A stretch of DNA of 64,000 nt from Bryoerythrophyllum caledonicum. Taxonomy: Eukaryota; Streptophyta; Bryopsida; Pottiales; Pottiaceae. The stretch's first letter is position 1. Every line of letters starts with the position of its first letter. The position numbers were made by a program, and so were the translations under genes. A model generated the notes under the pieces. The model did not search any database and was not told where the DNA came from. It saw nothing but the letters and a program-made list of their open reading frames with translations. Location: NCBI GenBank assembly GCA_963971425.1, contig OZ020518.1, positions 9,093,989-9,157,988 on the forward strand, given 5' to 3'. Below, in pieces: positions 51,101 through 62,290 of this stretch.

Positions 51101-54100
51101 GTAATATCCAACTCTCCAAAAATACTCCGGGAACATTAGATTTGAAGTGGAAGTGAAATGTTTGTTTTCCGTGTGAATGTATGCTTCCAGAACCATTTAT
51201 CAAACTAAAAACTCGGCAATCCGTAATGTGCAGACCTACTTCAAGATAAAGATAGAAATATAATATGATTTGAAAATACTGCACAACTAATTGATGTTTA
51301 TGACAAAAAATGAAAGTAGTTTTTTTTGCACAAATCATTACATTTATCAAAAAAAATCCTATATTGATATTATAAACCATTATTTGAAGAATGATCCATG
51401 TTGGTGGCCTCAAATTCCCTCTAGAACTACAAAATGCCATGCTTGTAAATTAAAATTTGTAAAATTAATAAATAAGAACTATTAAGGATATTTTGTATCT
51501 TACCATAATTTAGAATGTAATGAAATCAAGAATGAAAAGGTCTTGATTGCTAAAATTAGTGAGAATTGAATGCAAAAATTCCATTGTTTCACAAATAAAA
51601 TGAAGATACAACACACAAAAATGGATAGAGTTCATATTGTCTTCTAAATTTTCTTCACTACTAGAAGGTAACTTAAAGAATGCACATAGCACAATAAAAT
51701 AAATTAGAGGGCGTGCATTAATTTAAATTATTGCAAAACTCTTATTTTGAATATTCACCTTATCAAAACTAAAATTAATTAAATCATTTAGTAAAAAATG
51801 AAAAATGGATTGTCTAATCCATTTTTCATTTTTTACTACAAATTACTATTTCATTTTTCCTCCAAATTATTTTTCATATTTGCCACTTTGTTTTCTTATC
51901 TTGTTGCTAATTCTCTTTGGTTTATTTGTAGAGTAAAGCACGTACCTAAATGAAGTTTTGGGGTGGTGACTAAAGTTTCTACTGGTCTTCGTTCCCATTT
52001 ATAAAATAAAACCGTCTCACCAAAATTCTCCAGCACAACTGCTTTTGTGCTTTTTTCTCCTGAAACACAATTTTGAACTCAATGTCAGATCCACCAAATT
52101 CATAAAGAAAGATGAACTCCAGCCTTGGAAGGAGTCTCCCATGAACAAAGTTTTTGTTCATTTCTCCACTGTGGCCATGTCCACAAGTTATTAGTTAGTG
52201 GAACCATCACATGCACTTAGATTTCACGGTTCTTGTAAGACACTAGGTTCAACCTTCATTCTTGCACAAGATACATGCCATTTTTGTTGGCCATTAGCAA
52301 TGTTCATAAAGTTTAGAACTTGTTGATTAGGTGATGAAATTGCAACTTTGGTTGTAAGTTGCAAATATACGGTAACTTTTACTATCAAAGGACCACTGGA
52401 GCTACATAGATGTTGATGTTGTGTGTGATCTTAATATATGGAGAACAACAAACATCATCAATGCCTATTTAGATTTACACCCAAATCTTTAGCTGGTTTG
52501 TAGAAATCTTTATGACATTAGAGTTATCTTGAAGATTAGAGGTTGTCCACAAAGAAAGGAGGAATTTGGATGTGAGTCACAAAAGTAAGGATATTTTACT
52601 ATTCAAAAAAACCATCAAAGCTACTATGATAAGTGTTGACCATATCTTGAGTATTGTGTAATCTTATCGGATGGAGACCAATAAACAGCATTAATGTCTA
52701 ATCAAACGCACAACCAAACTTCCAACAACTTTGCTAATATCTCTATTGAGTAGGACATGAAAAACATTTGTGTGCTTACAACATGAATTACATTCTTACC
52801 AACTTGATTTACAAAGAATTGGTAGGTCAAACTAATCATGGCAGCAGGTCCAGGAACTTTTGTAATCTTCTGAACCAAACAAACATTATAGAATTTCAAA
52901 AATCAGACTTCAGTAACGTGAAGTTCCAACATGTGACCGCCCACTCTTTCATGATGGATAATCTAGCAGTTTAACTTCAAGTCGACCAGACTGGACTATG
53001 GCAATACTATGGGATACAATCAGAGAATACAATCTTTTACATCATGGCCATCCTTATAATCTTTCCCACTTAAAATAACAAGATATAATCTCAATGCAAT
53101 CCACTTAGAGCCAATTCATTAGTTAAACAAAAACAAGCAAAGAAAAAGTTGAGAGTTGAGCATATATCAAGAGTTTAGTCAGTCATTCACTCTTGGTCAA
53201 GAGTTAACACTCTCCTGTATTATCAATCCTAATCTCTCTCTTCTTCTTCAATGAAGGAAAAATAATGTCGTTTCTCACTCAATTGTGCAGCTCTTCACTC
53301 CTTAAGAATGTGCAAAATATCACTTGTTGCTCTCTTGTGTCACTCTTCACTCATCTTCTTTGCAAATTAATGAAAAAATAAGTAACAAACTATATGTTTG
53401 AGCTCCTAGTGCTAAAATTATAAGACACTTAGAATTGGTTTCCATGACCTCTTCTAGACTATCATAATGCAATGCAATGGTTTGGAGGTGAATATGGAAA
53501 GTTATACCCATCAATAGACAACCACAAAAGGTGTACACATGATAGCTGACCTTGTCGTCAGACTTGGCGGTAATTGGTGGACATAGTGGAGGAGGCAGAG
53601 CCGGCAATGGTGGCTTCATACGCTTTCCAAGGATCTATAAGGCAAAAGAATTTACACAAAACAGAATCATGGTAGAAACATCTTAGAGTGAGTATCCATC
53701 GTCACGTCTTGCCTTTAACATTGAGTTGTGAAGGTGTCTAAGAAGCTATTATATAGAAGATATTCCTCTTGTTTTGAGACACATAGTTGAACATGCACTT
53801 TTTGCTTACTTTTTAGTTTCAGATCTACTTACGTTGTACATAATTATAGAATGGAAAGTAATAAAAGAAATAGTAAGTGATTGGTAGATATATGTCAACA
53901 AGAATAAATTGGTCTACTAACAAGTGTATAGGTCTACTAGGATGTACTTCAATAATTCATGAAAAGTTCTGAAGAATTAATTTGAAGACAACTTCAAGCT
54001 TCTAAATCAAAGTTTTATTTATGAAACTTTAAGCAATACGATAAACATCTAAGAATAGTTAGGACTAACTATATTGGCTATCTTATGAGAAACCTTTGCA

Positions 54101-55666
54101 CCACAACATGGCAATGTAGGAGTCTATAGAATAGTTCATGTCATCTCACTCCATAAATCACATGTAGAAGATTATTGTACAGTGCATACCAATAGTCCAG
54201 AGAACTTCGGAGGATTGACAAAATCAGGGTAATGTGGCTCAAATCTGTCAAGGTAAGCCGCTATCTTGAAGCAAAACTTCTCCCAAGCACCCCATTCATC
54301 TTTGTCTTTCTTTAAATGTGCCCACTGGTCCTTGAAATACTTGAACTTTGCATTATTTCGGTCTGCTCGCCCAATGCGATCTGGGGCTAAATCAACCATA
54401 CTATCAATAGTTGGTGCAATTCTTCTCCTCCCATCATCCCACACATGTTTCTTTGGATATCCGGGAGTTGGAAACCATGGATATTTGCGGAGACTCTTTT
54501 CCCACTGCAGACAACATGATCAACAAAATCAACATTACCTCGTGTATGCACATTTATATGCTTCTAATACCATTTCCAAAATTCCAAAAACCTAGCATGA
54601 CAAGAGCACTTACCAGAGTTTGAAGTAGTAAACAAAAGTCTTGCAACTCAAAATTGATAGCATTTTCCATATACCAAATTTTAGACTCATTTGAAAATTC
54701 ACCCAAAGATACCCCCCCTAATGATTTATTATACTACTTTCTCTTTGCTCCTAAACACTTATTAGATCGGTAGAAGAGCTTGGTGATCTCATCCTTCAAT
54801 CAAGTATGTGAGAGCTTAGTGCTGAAATCAACAAAAAAATTGTTGTCTTTCACGAGTTTGCATTGGAAATAACCCAAAATTAAAGCCACCTTTCTCACTT
54901 TGAGTTTTTATTGAGAACTATTTACAATCAATTTCAAACTTCAAATAAAAAAGAGTGATCTTATTCAAACTTCAGGCAATGTAACAAATGACTAGTATTT
55001 TAAGATGATAGTATAAACTGCAACTAGAATCAAGTGGATTTGTTTGGTACTGGTTATTGAAGGCTTATGACCATTGAAGTGCTCAAATTACATCGTCATC
55101 GTCACCAGAATTATCTTCCTCGGCTAAAGAAAGTATGCATCTTGCAAGCAACATGGCATTCTCCATCTTGATACGGTGATGGTGGATGCGTTCCATCAAA
55201 AGCTCCGGAAAAGTCTTGTAGAACTGTTTCATAATGAACTTGTTGATCCGGTCCCATTCTTCATAAAACCAATAATAGTCCCTGCACTCTACTTATCTAG
55301 TTGTGGTTAAAGATTGAAATGCAACATTTTGTAACTTTGGCTATGGACCATGTTAAACTACAATTCTAACCTTCATTAATTTCACATTATTTCATGCACA
55401 TAAACCTCTTGTGACATTGACATGCATAAAGAATTTGTTGGTCCAACCCCTCCATAATGTGTGTTTACAAGTGACAGGTGAACAACCATATATGTTACCG
55501 ATTTTCTAGACAATAGAGTTACAAATACTGTGGATGATTGCAATTTTCTAATATGAGAATATCTAACTTACTCAAGAACGTTCAATTCTTGAATGCCCTC
55601 CACCTTTTGCCAGATGTGGAGCCGCTCCTCGAGTTTGGGCTTCAGACCCAAAGATGGCTCCCGTAT
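48197..55666 (-). CDS. MYCBPAP: MYCBPAP-like protein (ciliary/flagellar family), 5' end unresolved
   Basis: Spliced gene. Exons in coding order: 55572-55666 and 55092-55281 (both tentative), 54190-54504, 53551-53634, 52800-52869, 51946-52059, 51019-51235, 50350-50771, 49287-49594, 48197-48616 (TAA-type end). Phases agree at all junctions, about 744 residues. Exons 52,869-51,019 form a beta-rich ASH/MSP-like domain: ISLTYQFF, GEKSTKAVVLENFGETVLFY, KWERRP, then GKQTFHFHFKSNVPGVFLES. This matches animal MYCBPAP (GEKTSSELTVVNNGTVAIWY... KTFTFFFKSLTAGVF). Further on, MEPPIYYVPSLYQQL corresponds to the NPPLHYEHQVVQSL region. The last exons are helical. Family members bind MYCBP and act in sperm tails and cilia; in a plant this implies male-gamete flagella (inference). 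The first three exons show little similarity to the animal N-terminus, and upstream exons are missing. Confidence 0.7.
51789..51838. repeat. Perfect 23-bp inverted repeat with 4-nt loop, in an intron
   Basis: TAGTAAAAAATGAAAAATGG plus ATT pairs completely with its complement across a GTCT loop. It sits in the intron between the exons at 51,946 and 51,235. Confidence 0.9.
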
Positions 55667-56976
55667 CTAAAACTCCTGCCACTTGAGAAACATTTTGGAG
55701 CGCCGTGGCGACACCAATTGCAACATGTCTTGTTGTGGTGGCAATATTGTGACCGAAATTCTCTTCTCCATCATCTTGACTATATTTTATGGAGTTCGCT
55801 TCAAATGGTCAAAATCAATGCACAAGTGAATGAAAACATATATTGATGGCTATATTTGTTGTATTGGCAGTTTTTAGTACCATTGGTGGTTTTGTACAAA
55901 AAAAATTAGATGCAAATATTAAATGTAATCCAAACATTTTTAGCTTTTTGATATCATCTTTGTACCCTAAACATGCTCTTGTATAGGATTGCAAGATTTG
56001 CCACACCAGAATGCATTAAAAAAAATAGGGAGATAGCAAAATCAACAATGCAAAAATAGCCAATGCAACAAATATTGAAGCCATATTGGACCAGCTTCTA
56101 GTGCCAGTCGAGTCCACAAAAATCTGCAAGGCATACCACTTCAACAAACTATCGTTTATATGATCATAATACAACAACATAGTGGTGAATAGTCTGATTT
56201 GATACCACCAAAATCATAATGCATGAGAAACAACAACAAAGAGATGGTTTTGGGTGCAGGTCCTGGGGGGATGGCAAGCGTTACTGTGTTGAAATGTTTG
56301 AAACAAAATATCTCGAGAATATCTCCATTTCCCGATGATGAGCGTCGGCAACAGTCATTTCCTTTCCCTACCGAAGCGCCTCAATTAATGCATCTCGTAC
56401 GTGACAAAGAGTGCGCACTAAGGTAACCCCCCAGAACCGACAAGTTAACCCCTAATGCACGGAGCCTATGACCGTGGAACCAACCCCAATTTCCATTCTA
56501 TTGTTTGCTCTGATTTTTCATCAAATATAAGTGGAATTTTTTATTTCATTTTTTAGAGATGAGATCACATGTTTCTCAAAGTTTCCCTTGAAAAATATTT
56601 GTGATTTATGTGACATTTTTTTATTTCATTTTTCAGGGATGTAATTACAATTTTTTAAGGAAAAGTTTGAATTTATTGTGATTTTTTGAAGAAAAAATGA
56701 AGAAAATTTGTATTGAATTCAAAGTATGCTAAAAAATTCTGAAAATTTCACCAAAGGTGTACATTGTAGGAACCAAACTTGTGGTGTAAATGAAACTTCC
56801 GTGTTCAGCTAAAATTAGAAAATTGGTTATAGGCCCAAAGTTCATATTGCAATAATTAATTCAATTTCAAGAATTTTTTTAAATTTCAAACTCGAATAGA
56901 AACTAGACCTCATAAACCTCATTTTCATTAGTTGGACTCAAAATCACAAAATATCATTTGAATGACTCAAACTCAG
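55667..56976. other. Unassigned stretch upstream of the MYCBPAP-like exons
   Basis: Should contain upstream exons and/or the promoter of the MYCBPAP-like gene, but none could be phased. On the minus strand a second, fully open frame (HNIATTTRHVAIGVATALQN) overlaps 55,570-55,810. It ends in a stop just before the GTAAGT donor, so I did not use it. Confidence 0.35.
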
Positions 56977-57364
56977 CTTTAGAGCTAGAGTAAGAGCAAG
57001 AGGTTTCTAAAATACACTACATTGCAATCCATGTCACAAACATTTTCTTTTTTAGATACAACAAGATTACGTCATTGAGGCAAATGTCATCGGTATCTAA
57101 TACTTACACATTCAATGAATTCTTCATAAAACCGTCCATAGTGAGAATCATCTTCAAAATGTCATCCGAGCTTTGAAGCTAGAGCAAGAGCAAGAGGTTT
57201 CTAAAATACACTACATTGCAATCCATGTCACAAACATTTTCTTTTTTAGATACAACAAGATTACGTCATTGAGGCAAATCTCATCAGTATCTAGTACTTA
57301 CACATTCAATGAATTCTTCATAAAACCGTCCATAGCGAGAATCATCCTCAAAATGTCATCCGAG
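56977..57364. repeat. Tandem duplication, two copies of 194 bp
   Basis: 56,977-57,170 and 57,171-57,364 are almost identical (a handful of transitions), so the duplication is recent. Both hold GCAAGAGGTTTCTAAAATAC and ACAAGATTACGTCATTGAGG. Confidence 0.9.
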
Positions 57365-57383
57365 CAACCACTTTTTGGTTGCT
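57361..57383. repeat. Small hairpin at the end of the 194-bp duplication
   Basis: GAGCAACCA and TGGTTGCTC pair perfectly around a CTTTT loop. Confidence 0.7.
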
Positions 57384-57524
57384 CCGGCGTTTAAAGGTTA
57401 AGTAATGTGCATATCTATATGTATAACAAAAAATGATTGCCGGATCATGAGCTAATTGCGTGCTGGAGAGTTTTTATCTAACAATTTCTAATCCTTTGAA
57501 TGTGCTTTTGGAATCAAATGTGCA

Positions 57525-57737
57525 CTTTGGAGGAATCCTTTATATGTGCCTTTTGGAAGAATCCTTTACATGTGCCCTTTGGAGGAATTCCTTACATGTG
57601 CCCTTTGGAGGAATTCCTTACATGTGCCCTTTGGAGGAATTCCTTACATGTGCCCTTTGGAGGAATTCCTTACATGTGCCTTTTGGAAGAATCCTTTATA
57701 TATGCCCTATGAAGGAATCCTTTACATGTGCCTTTTT
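57525..57737. repeat. 26-bp minisatellite, about 8 copies
   Basis: Unit CATGTGCCCTTTGGAGGAAT plus TCCTTA. The middle four copies are nearly identical; outer copies carry TTTTGGAAGAATCC variants. The period of 26 keeps all three frames open, which explains three overlapping ORFs; none is a gene. Confidence 0.95.
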
Positions 57738-58430
57738 AATAGAATTTGGCTTATTGAGTTTAAATTTTTTTTGTATAAAAAATATAAAAATAAGTGCTAC
57801 ACATACAAATCTAAAATCATAATATTTTACATATTGAAACTACACCATATGCTACCTCGGGTTATATAAAATAAATTACATGTATCCAAAGTAAATAACA
57901 CATATTTGAAATAAATAATGGATATTTAAAGTAAATAATAGGTGTATAAAGTACATAACGCATATATCACGGGTACATTTGATTTTTGCATTAAAAGACA
58001 ATTATTAATTCGGAATTGCCCTTAGTCTGTTGGTGACAATGGGAGATCTACTAGTATGAATAAAACAAATAACAATACATTTACTTTTCAATGATAGCCA
58101 ATAAAATTAAAAATGCAATCCAAGTGATTTCATATTTTTCGGGTAAGATATGAATTAGTTCTGAATTTTCAAATTATGTTCTTAGTGGCTGCCAATAAGT
58201 ACCTTGTATAAGTGCTAACTAAAAGTAAGGGATCTTGACTCTCCATTTGGATCAGTGAATGGATGGTAATGGGATGGAAGTGGGTTGGATATACCCCAAT
58301 TTTAGAGGTGTCGGTTACATGCTTTGGTTGGTTACCAGGGGTCACTTTAGAGCATTGCCAACAGTGTTACTATAAAGCGCCCACAACAAGTCATTTACAA
58401 GTCCTACACTAAGTAACCGGTAGGGAGTTT
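57738..58430. other. AT-rich non-coding stretch
   Basis: Includes short TAAATAACAnATATTTGAAA-like repeats at about 57,880-57,965. No gene supported. Confidence 0.4.
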
Positions 58431-58455
58431 ACACTTAGTGCCTCAGCAGCCCTCA
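58431..58455 (+). repeat. Direct repeat left of the Merlin-like relic
   Basis: TTTACACTTAGTGCCTCAGC resembles TTTACACTTAATACCTCAGC at about 59,934-59,953, same orientation. Confidence 0.4.
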
Positions 58456-58671
58456 AGGCTTTCGCTTCCGCTTTGTGCTCTCGCTTCTACTTCCTGCGCT
58501 AAACTTCCACACTGACACATAAAAAATCGCTACCATCTATGCATATCAACAAGCAAACGTGCGCTTGGTTTTCGGGCATGTAGACAAAGGGACCTGGGTT
58601 ATTGGAATGAGCCAAGGCAAGAACCAGGGCGCTGGAAATTGGCTTCTATTTGGCGTGTAGCTACTAGATTT

Positions 58672-59069
58672 CTAAGGAGCGGTGGAAATTTTTGTTATTT
58701 GAGGGCATTGGTGGGAGTCCTGAAAAAATCCCAACAATAGAGGCACGCTCAATAAATAGTCGGGTCGCCTCCTTGTAACGGGAAGAAATCCAGAGCGACC
58801 CACAAACAAAGTTTGTAAATGTTGACTGCTGCTACGAACATGCTCATCCCTGTGAAATAACGGCACAAGCCACAAAAACTATCACACCGTAAGCGACAAA
58901 GAACATCTTTCTCAAACCCTAAGAAAGGGCAATCATCTAGCAAGAAGCATTGATGCAGCCCAGCCATGTGCCCAAATGCCCTTGCATCCTTCCATTTCTG
59001 AGTTTCCAGGACGTTTACTATTTTATCCCGCCCTTCAAATTGCTTCCACAGAGTTAGAAGAGTATGCAC
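58672..59069 (-). pseudogene. Unrecognised Cys-rich ORF fragment
   Basis: A frame of 106 codons (58,749-59,069) reads WKQFEGRDKIVNVLETQKWK, then HQCFLLDDCPFLGFEKDVLC. It has protein-like composition with several Cys and ends in GGDPTIY. No family recognised. It lies just 3' of the Merlin-like transposase relic on the same strand, so it may be an exon or passenger of the same element or an unrelated gene fragment. Confidence 0.3.
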
Positions 59070-59109
59070 GAGAGTCTTCTTAAATGGTTTAAAATCACTC
59101 TTCTTCCAG

Positions 59110-59830
59110 AGGAGGAACTACATGATGATACAAGGCTACATGTCTCAAAAATGTAGCAAAAGAACATTTATTGCCCTATAAAAACCTCCTTTGCTACATA
59201 AACTCCAAAAAATAACTACCTAATAACATTTTTCGAGTGCCATTTTTGTTGAGAGGCCGCTTTACATGCAACGACGTGCCTTCAATAGAATTTGTATGGG
59301 CGCCGGTTATGGGATCCTAAAAAAACCGTGAATCATTCAAGGTGAGATGAGTGAATCCCAATTGACATAACCAAGGACTATCATATGCACTTCAACAATC
59401 ACTAATAATTGTGGTTTGAGGCTCAACGTATTGATAAATTAAATCTATCAAAGTGTCTTTTTTCCTATCTTGTACAACCGCAAAAAAAATGTTGCAGCAG
59501 ATTACCTCTTTCAACTCCACCAAAAATCCATTGACCATCACGTCGTGCACCTCTATGATATTTATGTTTACCAGATTTAGACTCATCAATCTCAACTATT
59601 TTACCTACACCTCCAATTTTTGAATTTTGTGATTTTCAAGAGCTTTTGTACAAATATCCCGACAAAAATTATACCAATCTACTATAGTATTTTTACTAGT
59701 ATTAGAATCTACCATGGCGGCTGCTTGCTTGCAATCTCAACTCCAACTATATAAAATTGTGAGCATTTGCGCAAGTGATAGCCTTGGTCCTTCAAAACAG
59801 TAACTGTGCGTGTCGTAGTTTAGTGGTTTG
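59110..59830 (-). pseudogene. Merlin / ISXO2-like (IS1016-related) transposase relic
   Basis: Minus-strand segments in the order of ISXO2-type transposases: FEGPRLSLAQMLTILYSWS, NTIVDWYNFCRDICTKALEN, GGVGKIVEIDESKSGKHKYH, RGARRDGQWIFGGVERGNL, VVQDRKKDTLIDLI, VEPQTTIISDC, GFTHLTLNDS, DPITGAHTNSIEG and VKRPLNKNGTRK, then a CSFATFLRHVALYHH tail. The DDE residues are present: Asp in EIDES (about 59,585), Asp in IISDC (about 59,398) and Glu in NSIEG (59,281-59,283). Breaks seen: a stop after YSWS, a frame change before GGVGK, another within the segment after VERGNL, TGA for the usual Trp after ISDC, and a stop before DPITG. Dead copy, order of five or more lesions. Terminal repeats not identified. 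Confidence 0.85.
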
Positions 59831-60049
59831 TAATTTCCAAAGTAAACCAAAATTAACCTTAAGCGAGCCCACCTAACCAGATTTTTTCCAAGGATTTTTA
59901 TCGTGCATCAAACTGTTCAATTCTTAAGAACACTTTACACTTAATACCTCAGCACATCCCGGAGGATGGCTTCTCCAGTACCTTAGTAATCGGTCACAAG
60001 TAACCACAAGTGTTTCAGTTAAACTCTGTTGAGCGTTAAAGTAGTTTTT

Positions 60050-62290
60050 CGGTAAGTTTTACAGTGCCCGGAAAGACATTGCCATCCATTCTTGCAGTCT
60101 AGAGGCCACAATATCCACAATCTAATCCTACACCTTGAAAGAACAAAAAAGATTGCACTCGGTTTACCGATCTTCACAATCTACCGGAAACTTGTCCCGG
60201 TGAACCGATCACGTAAGCTCAGGTTTCAACTACAACCACACCCAATAAATCAAACAAAGAATATACAAGGTTCACAACAAGTTACTGCTAAGCAAATCAT
60301 TTGCGCGAGACAACCTTCCGCGAGGTTCGTCAGAACTCGTTCACTGCAAGGATACAAACTTCGGAATTCTCCGGACTTAAGCTTAGCCGGGATCTCTCCC
60401 GATGTACCAAGAGGGGGATATCACCCCTCCTCCCCCACCAATCCAAACACTTTTCACTTAAGGAACATTATCATAAAAAGCCGTAGGCTTCCCGGATCCC
60501 ATCCGATATGGCAACTCTTCCCGGTCCCACCGGTGAAAGGTCTGGAGCATAGATCCCGGATCTTACTCTACCTATCTAACCTCGATATCCTAAATCCTCA
60601 AGAAGTCTCTACTCACACTCTATCACATAACACACAACAAGTCACAACCTTGCACACCTATCAAAGACACACTAGGCAAACTTAACTCTCTCCACCTCTA
60701 CTTGCACAAGCTCAACAAAAGATTCTAGACACAAGCCATGGAGGCAAGACACAAGCAAAGAAACAAAGAGTAGAGTACTTAACATAAGAGCCCAAGGCTC
60801 CTTAAGTACACAAAGGCTACTAGCTACCCTCAAAACTAGATCCTCAAAAGGTGGAAATGACATCTAGAGAGTATACTAAAGTCAATAGCTATTCTCCAAA
60901 AGTGGATCCACGAAAGGACAAAATGGCATCTAGATTCGAAAATCAAGGGTAGCCTAGTAATTGGCGGATTATCGGTACAGCGGTAAATTGGAAGACTTCC
61001 AATCCCGAGACCAGTGAACCTTTCCCTAACAAAAGTAAGTTGCCGGAGAAACCACTCAAGTAGTAGAGACCGGGTGCTCAATGGGGCCCCATCAACATCA
61101 CTACTCTCACCATAGTGTTTATATCTAGCAACTTTAAGAACATCCCATCAATCGGTGAGATAACAATAACACATAACATATAACAAAGGCTCAACCGGAA
61201 GACTCATCCGGTTGATGCATGTAGGGATTATCAAGAAGGTTGGAAGTACCCACATGGTCAAGAGAATCCACCGGAAGGTTGGATTTCTCAAATGGGAGGT
61301 CCACCAGTAGATTGGGAGTATCCACCAGTAGGTGAGATGTATCTATAGATACACGGGGAGCTTCCTTGAAATCAAAGAGTATGGCCACTGAAGATTCCAC
61401 CAACGAATCCGGTGGAGAGGAAGGGAGGTCGACCGGTTCTTTCTCGATAGAGCTTATCGGGAGGCCTCGTTTCCTCTTATAAATCTTCACATCCCATTCC
61501 TTGTAGGATGGCGAATCCATCCGACTCACTGGTGTTTGAGTGGGTGGGTCATCCTCCTCCCAAGAGGGAGATTTGTCATAGACAAATTTTCTCTTCTTCC
61601 GGGGCGGACTCCGATCTTCCAACAGTGTGATGGTATTCGGTCACTTGGCAAGGATCTTTGTCAACGTCATGATAGTCTCTTGGAACGTAATCTTCAAGCG
61701 ATGGAACTTCTTCTGGATGGCCCAGAGATCTCTCTTCACCTTCGCCACTAGCTCTAGTTTCTCCTGGGTTGCGAATAAGATGTCGCGGTTGTCCACCACT
61801 TCAAAAATCTTCTGGAGAACCCTTTGGAGACTCCTTGCTACCATTAGCTCCATCTCCATCTCTTGGATCTCCCGGGTCACCTCCCAGAAGAACTTGGATA
61901 TGTTCCCCACGAAAGTGAGTTTCTTGGATGCCCCGAGCGGTTGTGGTGGTTTCTCCCGGTGAAATCGGGAGGTCCTTCCCTGAATCGAGATTGCTTGAGA
62001 TGAAAAGGCTTCCCATGGAGTTGTCGGTAATAGCCACACCTTAATGAGGTCACCACATCCAATTCATCCTATCTTACTACGCACGGTCCTAAAAGAAGGT
62101 GTAGGGTACATACCGTATACATCGCTCCTTCCAATCAGCACCACTACGTCTTGGATACGTCCCCACCTTCGGAATGCTCCACGAGGTAAGTACAATTAAC
62201 TCACTGCGTTTGTCAACTAATCCAATAGTTAGGGAACCAAACCTCCAAGCAACATACACGTCTCACTCCCGGTAGACGCACCAAAATGTG
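60050..62290 (-). mobile_element. Retroelement-like fossil with coiled-coil ORFs
   Basis: CCGG-rich block resembling 21.4-23.2 kb. On the minus strand a long frame (about 62,060-61,190) encodes a Glu/Lys/Leu-rich helical part (FATQEKLELVAKVKRDLW) followed by a Pro/Ser-rich charged part (RSPPRKKRKFVYDKSPSWEE). Upstream on that strand TTTTGGTGCGTCTACCGGG (about 62,270-62,290) looks like a primer-binding site just inside an LTR. Downstream, 60.0-61.2 kb is non-coding and contains a local duplication of about 64 bp (60,830-60,960). No pol genes. It is broken in a few places. Likely a non-autonomous LTR-type element or an accessory ORF region; family not determined. Confidence 0.35.

Noticed and set aside
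55550-55835. Alternative clean reading frame upstream of the MYCBPAP-like gene
   Set aside because: It ends in a stop before the GTAAGT donor, whereas the other frame joins the next exon in phase. Kept only as a note.
57525-57737. CRISPR-like array
   Set aside because: Units are contiguous with no unique spacers, in a plant chromosome; it is a minisatellite.
57460-57869. Three overlapping ORFs with repeated peptide phrases
   Set aside because: A 26-bp minisatellite without stops keeps all frames open; there is no coding signature outside the array.
60092-60685. Plus-strand 197-codon ORF
   Set aside because: Long, but composed of Pro/Thr/His/Ser-rich low-information sequence opposite a non-coding, LTR-like region. 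No motif.
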